Positions 1 to 6,741 of a stretch of DNA of 11,297 nucleotides are shown here, piece by piece. Positions within the stretch are counted from its first letter, which is position 1; every line of letters begins with the position of its first letter. Under the pieces are notes generated by a model. The model searched no databases. It worked only from the letters and a program-made list of their open reading frames with translations, and was not told where the DNA came from. The DNA is from JBAZOJ01 sp041648755 (GTDB lineage Bacteria; Planctomycetota; B143-G9): assembly GCA_041648755.1 (NCBI GenBank), contig JBAZOJ010000113.1, forward strand, positions 1 through 11,297, written 5' to 3'. Position numbers and translations under genes: made by a program.

Positions 1-2
1 CC

Positions 3-1355
3 GAGCCAGTCCCCCACGAAGCATCGCGATCCGCCTTGGACAGTCCTCCGGTCGTCGTTGGAACCGGCCCGGCCGGCCTGTTCGCGGCGCTGACGCTCGC
101 GGAATTGGGCTATCGCCCGGTCGTGCTTGAGCGCGGCTCGCCGGTAGAGAAACGGCATAAGCATGTCGCGGAATTCCTGAAGACCGGTCTGCTGAATGAC
201 AGGGACAACATGCTCTCAGGCGAGGGGGGAGCCGGGGCTTACAGCGACGGAAAACTCACCGGACGAAGTGCCGGGGAATCCGCCCGTGCCGTGCTGCTGG
301 AGTTTGTGAGATTCGGGGCGCCGCAGGATATCCTGGTAGACGCCAATCCTCACATTGGCACCACCAAACTTCGCGAGATCCTGCCAAAGATACGTCAGCA
401 CGTCGAAAGCAAGGGGGGGCGCTTCCTTTTCAATGTGGAAGTGATTTCCATCGCCCGAAAAGATGGCCGCTACGAAATCGTCACCGACTCCGGTCCGATG
501 CTCTGCAGTTGTGCAGTGCTTGCCCTTGGGCAGCACAGGACCAGGAACTATAACCTTCTGTCGCTTGCCGGGGCAACACTCGAGACCAAGCCATTTCAAA
601 TGGGCGTGCGGGTGGAAATGCCGCAAGAGGTGGTCGAACGATGGGCATACGGTCCGTCGGCTTTCGATGTCAGGCTGCCTCGCGCTGACTTTGCCCTCGT
701 CCACAGGGGGAAGGGCACTGGTCCCGACGTTTTCTCGTTCTGCATGTGCCCCGGCGGAGTAGTGGTGCCGTCGCCTTGCGAGCCCGAAACGCTGTGCGTC
801 AACGGCATGTCAGACTCCGGCCGAAATGGCCGATTTGCCAACTCTGCCCTTGTCAGCACGTTCAATCCGATCGATCTCGGGGCGATCGACTGGCGGTCAG
901 CATTGCATGCCCGCAGACAGATTGAGGTGGAGGGCTTCAAGTCAGGCGGAGGAGGGTTCAAAGCCCCCGCGGTTCTAAGCGAGGACTTCGTTGCTCGCCG
1001 CCTTTCGCCGGAGCTACCAGATGCGTCGTATTCCATCGGGCTTGAGCCGGCGGATCTGCGCCAAGTACTGCCCAAGTACTTCCTTTCTGCGCTCCGTTCC
1101 GCTCTGACGGAATTTGAGACCAAGATCCCGGGGTTCTGCTCTGAATCGATTCTCATCGCGCCTGAAACCCGCGCAAGCAGCCCCGTTCGGATCGTCAGAA
1201 CAGACCGTGGCGACGCAGCAGGATTGCCGGATGTTTTCGTTGTCGGTGAAGGGAGCGGCTACTCGGGTGGAATCATGTCGAGCGCGCTTGACGGGATTCG
1301 CGCGGCTCAGACCATCGCACGTTCCTATTTGCCTTCGGGGAATTGCTCCGCGTGA
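3..1355 (+). CDS. FAD-dependent dehydrogenase, COG2509 type, 5' partial
   Basis: This is a flavoprotein oxidoreductase of the uncharacterised COG2509 family; its substrate is unknown. The visible protein opens with the Rossmann dinucleotide motif GTGPAGLFAAL followed by VVLERG, the FAD-binding beta-alpha-beta unit. Downstream come the family signatures GEGGAGAYSDGKL (about residues 63-75 from TTG 36), ETRASSPVRIVR near the C terminus, and GEGSGYSGGIMSSALDG, which closes the FAD site. The reading frame is open from base 3. TTG 36 is the first possible start, but it has no ribosome binding site. From memory, longer family members carry roughly 80-100 residues before the glycine motif, so the true start probably lies outside the window. 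The stop overlaps the GTG start of the glycerate kinase gene by 4 bases (GTGA), which suggests translational coupling. The family call is firm; the physiological role is not known. Confidence 0.85.
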   Translation, partial: EPVPHEASRSALDSPPVVVGTGPAGLFAALTLAELGYRPVVLERGSPVEKRHKHVAEFLKTGLLNDRDNMLSGEGGAGAYSDGKLTGRSAGESARAVLLEFVRFGAPQDILVDANPHIGTTKLREILPKIRQHVESKGGRFLFNVEVISIARKDGRYEIVTDSGPMLCSCAVLALGQHRTRNYNLLSLAGATLETKPFQMGVRVEMPQEVVERWAYGPSAFDVRLPRADFALVHRGKGTGPDVFSFCMCPGGVVVPSPCEPETLCVNGMSDSGRNGRFANSALVSTFNPIDLGAIDWRSALHARRQIEVEGFKSGGGGFKAPAVLSEDFVARRLSPELPDASYSIGLEPADLRQVLPKYFLSALRSALTEFETKIPGFCSESILIAPETRASSPVRIVRTDRGDAAGLPDVFVVGEGSGYSGGIMSSALDGIRAAQTIARSYLPSGNCSA

Positions 1356-2464
1356 GGATACTGATCGCCCCCAATGCCTACAAGGGAACACTGTCAGCGG
1401 TCTCGGCAGCGTTTGAAATCCGCGCCGGGCTGCTTGATGGCGGGGCAGAGCCTGCGGATCTGATAGTGCACCCGATCACGGACGGAGGTGACGGATTCGT
1501 TGAGGCCATGGGGCTCCTTCTTGGCGGTGCGACTGAGCGAATCGAGGTGCCCGGCCCTGGCGCGGAAAAGGTGAATGCTCCCATCCTCTGGCTGTCAGTA
1601 GGCAAGTGCGCCATGGCCTGTTCCGACGTGTGCGGATTGGCAGGCATCAAATCCCCGTCTCCGCTGACTTTTGGAAGCTACGGCTTGGGCGAACTGATTC
1701 GTGCTGCCGTGGTTGGAGGCGCCACCGAAATCCTCGTCGGGCTCGGCGGAAGCGCGACGGTGGATCTTGGAGTTCCGATGGGTTCCGCCCTCGGTGTAAG
1801 GTTCTTTGACTCGCAGGGCAGGGAAGCACAACCCCGGACAGCATCTGACCTCTCGTCAATATCTTCTTGTGATGTCTCGCCTGCGCGCAAGCTTCTCGAC
1901 GGCGTTCGTATCACTGCTCTGTGCGACGTGAACTCCCCGCTGCTCGGGCCATCAGGTGGTGTAATGACTTTTTCGCCCCAGAAGGGGCTGTCAGGCGCAC
2001 ATCTGGTGGCGCACCATGAAGTCTGTTCCCGAGTCGCACAAGCAAGCGACCGCGACTGCCTTGATGCCTCGGGCCTTCCCGGGGCGGGTGCTGCCGGTGG
2101 CCTTGGCGCCGGTCTCGCATGGTTCGCGGGCGCCGAGCTTGTAATGGGGTTCCGGTTCTTTGCATCGCAGACCGGCTTGATCGAGCGTCTGCCGGATGTC
2201 GATCTCGTCATAACGGGCGAAGGCAGATTCGACGCCACTTCTTATTCCGGGAAGGCGGTTGCCGGGCTGGTTGAGCTGTGCCGTCCTCTTCGGCTGCCCG
2301 TCTGGCTGATTTGCGGGGCTGCTGCGGGGCCGATTCCCGATGGCTGTACGTTGTCTGTCCTGGAGTACGGCTCCGGAGAGAGTCCTGTTTTCGCGCACGA
2401 CGCTGCTTGTGTCCTGAGGCGCACCTCGCACCGGGTTGCTGCCGAAACGGGGCTTGTGCTTTGA
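1352..2464 (+). CDS. Glycerate 2-kinase (GlxK/GarK family)
   Basis: This is a predicted glycerate kinase that phosphorylates D-glycerate with ATP in the cytoplasm, feeding it into lower glycolysis as 2-phosphoglycerate. At 370 residues it has the usual length for the GlxK/GarK (PF02595) family. Recognisable blocks are the N-terminal RILIAPNAYKGTLSA, TDGGDGF (about 43-49), GGSAT (132-136), CDVNSPLLGPSGG with PQKG, GAAGGLGAGLAWF, and VITGEGRFDATSYSGKA in the C-terminal half. I place the start at GTG 1352 because MRILIAPNAYKG is the canonical beginning and because GTGA overlaps the upstream stop. An alternative TTG at 1343 would add three residues. Two conserved places differ from the family pattern as I remember it: GGSATNDGG reads GGSATVDLG, and the acidic residue usually found before the AxxSGL segment is absent (AMACSDVCGL). 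Substrate or activity could therefore differ. Coupling to a flavoprotein oxidoreductase hints at a shared small-acid pathway, but that is inference. Confidence 0.87.
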   Translation: MRILIAPNAYKGTLSAVSAAFEIRAGLLDGGAEPADLIVHPITDGGDGFVEAMGLLLGGATERIEVPGPGAEKVNAPILWLSVGKCAMACSDVCGLAGIKSPSPLTFGSYGLGELIRAAVVGGATEILVGLGGSATVDLGVPMGSALGVRFFDSQGREAQPRTASDLSSISSCDVSPARKLLDGVRITALCDVNSPLLGPSGGVMTFSPQKGLSGAHLVAHHEVCSRVAQASDRDCLDASGLPGAGAAGGLGAGLAWFAGAELVMGFRFFASQTGLIERLPDVDLVITGEGRFDATSYSGKAVAGLVELCRPLRLPVWLICGAAAGPIPDGCTLSVLEYGSGESPVFAHDAACVLRRTSHRVAAETGLVL

Positions 2465-2487
2465 GTTTATCCCGAACGGGATATACT
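2461..2487 (+). promoter_or_regulatory. Possible promoter overlapped by a palindromic operator
   Basis: TTGAGT (2461-2466) and TATACT (2482-2487) resemble -35 and -10 boxes, but the 15-base spacing is short. Between them lies a perfect 7-base inverted repeat, TATCCCG-AA-CGGGATA (2468-2483), whose right arm runs into the -10 box. This is the layout expected of a repressor operator. It sits in the 33-base gap after the glycerate kinase stop. If the -10 box is real, transcription would start about base 2494, leaving almost no leader before the DUF2062 start codon. There is no T-tract, so it does not look like a terminator. The regulator is unknown. Confidence 0.35.
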
Positions 2488-2497
2488 AACGTCAGGG

Positions 2498-3118
2498 GTG
2501 GCATTGCAGGAGCCAAGGAAGAGAATTTCCCCGCTGAGGCTTTGGTGGTTCAATACCAAACGGTATTTCCGCAAAGCTTTCAAGGTCTATGGAACCCCGA
2601 AGAGCATTGCGCGCGGCGGGGCTCTTGGCGTGTTTGTCGCATTTACCCCGACCATCGGCGCACAGATGACGATCTCGGCTCTTATCGCGCTTCCATTCCG
2701 GGCAAACCCCGTGATGGCTGCCGCTCAGGCCTGGTGGACGAACCCGGTGACAATTCCGCCGGTCTTCTACTTCGAGTATTGGCTCGGCGCAAAAGTGACG
2801 GGCAGCACCGTGAGCCTTGGATGGGCGGACTTCAGGTTCGACTTCACATCGTTCAAAGAGGCCGTGGAGAAGCTGGGCGAAGTCTACTTGCTGATGTGGT
2901 GGGGAGCCTTGATTGTGGCGCCGATACTGGCTGCCATTTCCTATCCGATCTACTACAAGATAGCCGAGGGCATCGGCAAGCGGCGTGAGGCTCGCGAGGC
3001 GAAGTGGAAGGCGATAATCAGTTCTTCCACGATCGAAGACAAGTTTCCCGAGGCCGCGTCACGCAAGCCGACCAGCGCGAGGCTTCGGACCATCAAAGAT
3101 GACAGGGAAGCCCCCTGA
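2498..3118 (+). CDS. DUF2062 domain membrane protein
   Basis: This is a 206-residue inner-membrane protein of the DUF2062 family, whose biochemical role is not established; some members occur fused to or near glycosyltransferases. The family core is clear: KVYGTPKSIARGGALGVFVAF TPTIGAQ (about residues 28-55, written here in two pieces), then a hydrophobic helix, then the TNPVTIPPVFYFEYWLG block (about 81-97). A second long hydrophobic stretch (about 129-152) suggests another membrane span. The tail from about 160 is charged and basic, so it is probably cytoplasmic. Start choice is uncertain. GTG 2498 gives the longest product, but AGGGG at 2494-2498 is too close to serve it and is better placed for TTG 2504, which would remove two residues. 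The exported zinc-knuckle gene follows after 18 bases. Confidence 0.85.
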   Translation: MALQEPRKRISPLRLWWFNTKRYFRKAFKVYGTPKSIARGGALGVFVAFTPTIGAQMTISALIALPFRANPVMAAAQAWWTNPVTIPPVFYFEYWLGAKVTGSTVSLGWADFRFDFTSFKEAVEKLGEVYLLMWWGALIVAPILAAISYPIYYKIAEGIGKRREAREAKWKAIISSSTIEDKFPEAASRKPTSARLRTIKDDREAP

Positions 3119-3126
3119 AATGTTGT

Positions 3127-3134
3127 GGAGGTGG
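3127..3134 (+). promoter_or_regulatory. Strong ribosome binding site deciding the start at 3137
   Basis: GGAGGTGG, a near-perfect Shine-Dalgarno sequence, ends two bases before ATG 3137, with its core GGAGG five bases away. It lies inside the frame that would begin at GTG 3125, so GTG 3125 is very unlikely to be the start. ATG 3137 also gives a clean signal peptide. Confidence 0.75.
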
Positions 3135-3136
3135 TT

Positions 3137-5107
3137 ATGACTGCCAGGTCCCTTTGTGTTGTTTCCATTCTCTGCCTGCTTGGCCTCTGCATATGGCCTG
3201 CTTACGGGGAGGAGCCGACCAGGCCGAAAGCTACCTCAAACCCGACAGCAGGGGCAATATCCTCGGCGGCTTTCGCGGAAATGTCCGCGCGATGCCCGAT
3301 TTGCGGCGACTTCCTGTACAAGCACAACAATCCAGAATACAAGGATTTTATCTGCATCCCTCCGAACTCCAGCAAGAGAGGAGAACCGGAGCCTCGCCTT
3401 ATGATCTGCCCCGTCTGCCACAAGGTGCGGGCGTACAGCTTCGTTCGGTTCCAGGATCCCTCCAGGGGCATTGACTCCGATCTGTGCTTCCACTCAGGCA
3501 AGAAATCCTCTTATCTGACGAACGTCTGGACCTGCCTTGACTGCGGCTATTCCGCCTACCCCGACGGCTTCTTTGAGATGCCCAGCGGGAAGAGCGCCCT
3601 GGACGCGGATGTTGAGCAGGCTCTTGACTCTCGCTTCCAATTGCTTCCTTCTTTTGTTGATTGGGTCAAGAAGGAGCTTGGCGAGCCGCTTCACGCCATG
3701 CTGACAGAGATGGTCAAGGCAACGGCCGGGGGCATTGACAAGAATGCCGATTGGCATCTTGTCGAGAGTCAGGAGTCAATACCTGTTGCCACGAGACTTG
3801 AGCTTTTCATCAAGTGCTACGCCAAGAGAGAAGCGTCGGCCGAATTCCTCGCAGGACTCTACCAACGGGCGATGCACATCTACAGGGTGGAATTCTGCAA
3901 GGTCGCGATCATAGACGAATTACGAAGGGCTTTCATTTTCGCCACGCCCCTTTTGTACGAGAAAGAAGCCTTCGCCAACGAGCAGGCAATCCTCGAGGAC
4001 CTTGGAAAACTGTCGCTCGGTGACGTCGCCGATATGATCGGCGTCAAGTGGGCGGAGTACACCCCTGAAGAACTGATTACGAAGTTCATCGAGGTCATCA
4101 AGATGCTCAACGGCATCCTCGATGGAACCGGCAAGACCGAGGATATCAAGCGCGCACGGAGTTCCGGAGTGACCAATGACGACATCTACTGCGTGAAGTT
4201 CATCCTGTTCCTGGAACTTGCATCGAGCTCGCTCAGGATCGGTGACAAGGCAGCGACTCTCGATTACCTGGGGAAGGCCGGGGCTCTTCTTGAGGGCGGA
4301 AAGATGTTTACGCTGCTGCCAGCCGAGAAGCAGGAGAGCGCCAAAAGGACCTGCACCGGGATAATCCAGCAGAAGCTCAATCAATTCAAGAACCATCAGA
4401 ACTACATGGTGGCAACTCTTTCCAATCTGAAGGAATCGCTCCTCGAAGACACGTTAAGGGCTATGTACATTCCCGCACAAACCTACCTGATCGGCGATCT
4501 GTACTTCAGGCTGGAGGAAAGCTCGTTCAGGCCCGCCAAGCTCTGGCTCAGCATGGCGAGTCGCTCGGCCTCAATATTCACCTTTATCGGTGTCTCGGAG
4601 AATGTCGCCAAGAACTTCAGCCAGCTTGTATCGAGGATGCAGGCGGTCGAGGAAATTGCTGCCGCTGCGGACTATGGCGAGGAGGACATGCCTGACGTGA
4701 AGTACTTGGATGCTGTGTCGAACCGGATCGGTGAGATTGAGGAGAAACAGACCGAAATCCGGGAAAAGCCCGCGGAATGCCGCAAATTCCTGGTCCTTCT
4801 GGGCGAGACCATCTACAGGTATGTCGCCAAAATAGGGACATATCCCGCCAACCTTGATGACCTGGTGAAGTACGGGTGGATTAAAGAAGATACTGCCGAT
4901 GGTTTCCGGTGCAAGTGCACGGGAGCCGTCTATGGATATACTCCACCAAGCCCGAGACACGCCAACACGATTTATCCCCTTGTGTTTGACAATGTGGTGC
5001 ATACTGACAATTCGGGCGTTCTGGGGTATATTCTCACGAGCGACTACAGGATTATCGAGATTCTCGCCCAGGGAGTGCAACCGGATATCGGCCCGACGCC
5101 GAAATGA
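3137..5107 (+). CDS. Exported zinc-knuckle (DUF2225-like) protein with pseudopilin-like C-terminal domain
   Basis: This is a 656-residue predicted exported protein of unknown function. Residues 1-24 form a type I signal peptide (MTARSLC, a leucine-rich core, probable cleavage after AYG); Cys18 is not in a good lipobox. Residues 50-150 hold three CxxC pairs (C53/C56, C91/C94, C133/C136) plus C73 and C117, probably one or two zinc ribbons. The third, VWTCLDCGYSA, closely resembles the DUF2225 signature (xVWxCPxCGYAA). About 150-550 is alpha-helical, perhaps TPR-like as in DUF2225 proteins, though no clean TPR consensus is visible. About 555-656 begins LLGETIYRYVAKIGTYPANL, the pattern seen after the N-terminal helix of type II secretion pseudopilins (a helix, then G-x-YP, then a DL region), but here without its own prepilin helix. 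A pilin-like gene starts 7 bases after the stop, so a joint role in an envelope filament or secretion device is possible. The domain assignments are by eye. Confidence 0.7.
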   Translation: MTARSLCVVSILCLLGLCIWPAYGEEPTRPKATSNPTAGAISSAAFAEMSARCPICGDFLYKHNNPEYKDFICIPPNSSKRGEPEPRLMICPVCHKVRAYSFVRFQDPSRGIDSDLCFHSGKKSSYLTNVWTCLDCGYSAYPDGFFEMPSGKSALDADVEQALDSRFQLLPSFVDWVKKELGEPLHAMLTEMVKATAGGIDKNADWHLVESQESIPVATRLELFIKCYAKREASAEFLAGLYQRAMHIYRVEFCKVAIIDELRRAFIFATPLLYEKEAFANEQAILEDLGKLSLGDVADMIGVKWAEYTPEELITKFIEVIKMLNGILDGTGKTEDIKRARSSGVTNDDIYCVKFILFLELASSSLRIGDKAATLDYLGKAGALLEGGKMFTLLPAEKQESAKRTCTGIIQQKLNQFKNHQNYMVATLSNLKESLLEDTLRAMYIPAQTYLIGDLYFRLEESSFRPAKLWLSMASRSASIFTFIGVSENVAKNFSQLVSRMQAVEEIAAAADYGEEDMPDVKYLDAVSNRIGEIEEKQTEIREKPAECRKFLVLLGETIYRYVAKIGTYPANLDDLVKYGWIKEDTADGFRCKCTGAVYGYTPPSPRHANTIYPLVFDNVVHTDNSGVLGYILTSDYRIIEILAQGVQPDIGPTPK

Positions 5108-5114
5108 GGTGCCT

Positions 5115-5930
5115 ATGAGAAAGATGTCCCGGGGATTTACGCTGATCGAGGTGCTCGTCGTTCTGGCCATAATCGCGGTTGTGGCGACGATCATCGTGGC
5201 CTACGCATCGCAGGCGCGCGAGTCTGCCCGGAACATGGCCTGCCAGAGCAACCTCGGCATAATTGGCAGGGCAATCCAGGCTTATTCGGCCGCCAATAAG
5301 GGATTCATGCCCGGAGGTCATTTGGGCAACTCAGAGACCAATTCGACCGCTTTAGTTACCAGCCTCCTGACCTACAAGCAGATTGTCCCGTTCATCGTTG
5401 CAGATGCTGTCATCAGCGAACTCAGCAAGGCGCTTCCCCCGCCGGTGTTCAAATGTCCGGAAGATGATGAGGTCTATGGGGTGAAGTGGGAGGACAATGT
5501 CGGCTACCAGACCTCCTACCTGTACAATGCCGTCGAGATGACAGACGGGACCATCATCGATGCCACCAACTCGACCGGAGTCGTTTACACGGATTCCGCG
5601 GCGCCCGCGAAGCCACGCGCACGGAGCTTCTTTGATTATCAGGCCAACTGGAAGAACGGCATCAATGAGCCCTCTCGTCAGGAGATGGCCATTGACTGGA
5701 CGCCCGTCAAGGAAGCCGGAGAGGGAACTTCTTTTCGCCACTTCAAGAATCTGGGCACTTCCCGGGAAGGCAGCAATGTGCTGTTCCTCGACGGACATGT
5801 CGAGTTTGTGATTGCCGCGCCATCAGATCTCACCTTTGAGACCGGATTCGATTTCTTCAAGGACTGCGATCCATTCGCAGACGACATCAAGAACAGATAC
5901 TGGATCCGCTGGATATCGAGGAAGTACTGA
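5115..5930 (+). CDS. Type IV pilin-like / pseudopilin protein (DUF1559-like architecture)
   Basis: This is a 271-residue protein with a class III prepilin signal: short basic leader MRKMSRG, cleavage expected between G7 and F8, mature FTLIE with the conserved Glu5, then a hydrophobic helix to about residue 31. Prepilin peptidase (PilD type) should process it, and it would sit in the inner membrane or an extracellular filament. MACQSNLGIIGRAIQAYS (41-58) is the familiar segment after the helix in planctomycete-type pilin-like proteins. NVLFLDGHVEF (221-231) is the C-terminal DGH block. His209 precedes DG by 16 residues, not the usual nine or so of the H-X9-DG motif, so this is a spaced-out variant. 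The start is ATG 5115, with GAGGTG at 5106-5111 as binding site; upstream in-frame codons belong to the previous gene. The 7-base gap to the zinc-knuckle gene and 1-base gap to the Memo gene indicate co-transcription. Confidence 0.85.
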   Translation: MRKMSRGFTLIEVLVVLAIIAVVATIIVAYASQARESARNMACQSNLGIIGRAIQAYSAANKGFMPGGHLGNSETNSTALVTSLLTYKQIVPFIVADAVISELSKALPPPVFKCPEDDEVYGVKWEDNVGYQTSYLYNAVEMTDGTIIDATNSTGVVYTDSAAPAKPRARSFFDYQANWKNGINEPSRQEMAIDWTPVKEAGEGTSFRHFKNLGTSREGSNVLFLDGHVEFVIAAPSDLTFETGFDFFKDCDPFADDIKNRYWIRWISRKY

Positions 5931-5931
5931 T

Positions 5932-6741
5932 ATGATCCGCAATCCGGCTGTTGCCGGTCAGTTCTACCCCGGAGGTGCCGCAGAGCTTCGCAAGGTAGTG
6001 GCCAAGTTGACCGCTACCGCGGCTAAACCGTCCCTGGCGTATGCTTTGATCGCGCCTCATGCCGGATACGTGTATTCCGGTCATCTGGCCGGAGCAGTCT
6101 ACTCCCGCGCGATAATTCCGGCGTCGGTAGTCCTCCTGTGCCCCAATCACACCGGTATGGGGGCTACGATGGGCGTCTGGCACAAGGGTGCCTGGCGTAC
6201 ACCGCTCGGGGATGTGCTCGTGGACGAACAACTTGCCTCGGAACTGCTCGACACGGTGCCCGGCCTGGAAGCTGACACAGCAGCGCATATTCGCGAACAC
6301 TCCGCTGAGGTGCACCTTCCGTTCATTCAGTGCGCGAATCCGGGCACGAAGATCGTGGTTATCTCAGTCTCTGAATACGACCTGTACGCGCTGCTCGAGG
6401 CCGGAGAGCACATAGGCCGGGCTCTGGCCGGGAAAGACGCCCTGATCATCGCAAGCACGGATATGACGCATTTCAAGTCTGCGGAAGTGGCGGCGAAACT
6501 GGACGGGCCCGCCATCGAAGCCATCAGGATCCTTGATCCACGCGGCCTGTACACCTACGTTGTCGGCAACGACGTGTCGATGTGCGGAGTCCTGCCGGTC
6601 ACGATGGCTCTCCAAGCCGCCAGGACGATGGGCGCCAAGCGCGCCGACCTTGTCGGGTACACTCATTCCGGTCACGCAAGCGGAGATTATTCCAGCGTGG
6701 TGGCCTACGCCGGATTTGTTCTTCCCAGGGAGAGTCAATGA
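5932..6741 (+). CDS. amrB: Memo family protein (AmmeMemoRadiSam system protein B)
   Basis: This 269-residue cytoplasmic protein belongs to the Memo family (COG1355), related in fold to class III extradiol dioxygenases such as LigB. The metal-site residues known from human MEMO1 have clear equivalents: H43 in APHAGYVYSG, H73 in CPNHTG, and C218 in SMCGVLP. Other family blocks are RNPAVAGQFYP at the N terminus, EHSAEVHLPF (122-131), IIASTDMTHF (172-181) and THSGHASGDYSSV (234-246). In many bacteria and archaea the gene neighbours an AMMECR1-domain gene and a radical SAM gene; neither is present in this window. The start at ATG 5932 gives the standard N terminus and has GAGG about nine bases upstream. 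Its last bases form ATGA with the start of the next gene, so the ketosynthase-like protein is probably made in step with it. The biochemical function of bacterial members is unsettled. Confidence 0.9.
   Translation: MIRNPAVAGQFYPGGAAELRKVVAKLTATAAKPSLAYALIAPHAGYVYSGHLAGAVYSRAIIPASVVLLCPNHTGMGATMGVWHKGAWRTPLGDVLVDEQLASELLDTVPGLEADTAAHIREHSAEVHLPFIQCANPGTKIVVISVSEYDLYALLEAGEHIGRALAGKDALIIASTDMTHFKSAEVAAKLDGPAIEAIRILDPRGLYTYVVGNDVSMCGVLPVTMALQAARTMGAKRADLVGYTHSGHASGDYSSVVAYAGFVLPRESQ

Noticed and set aside
1062..1080. Direct repeat of CAAGTACT within the FAD dehydrogenase gene
   Set aside because: Eight bases, two copies, inside coding sequence; no reason to think it functional.
596..1156. Minus-strand open frames under the FAD dehydrogenase and glycerate kinase genes (also 1678-2238)
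   Set aside because: Ser/Arg/Pro-rich translations with no motifs, opposite strongly conserved genes.
4899..5114. Upstream starts for the pilin-like gene
   Set aside because: They lie inside the zinc-knuckle gene, and the prepilin leader must be short; ATG 5115 gives a seven-residue leader.
6582..6737. Upstream starts for the ketosynthase-like gene
   Set aside because: This stretch is an alternate frame of the Memo gene; ATG 6738 matches the family N terminus.
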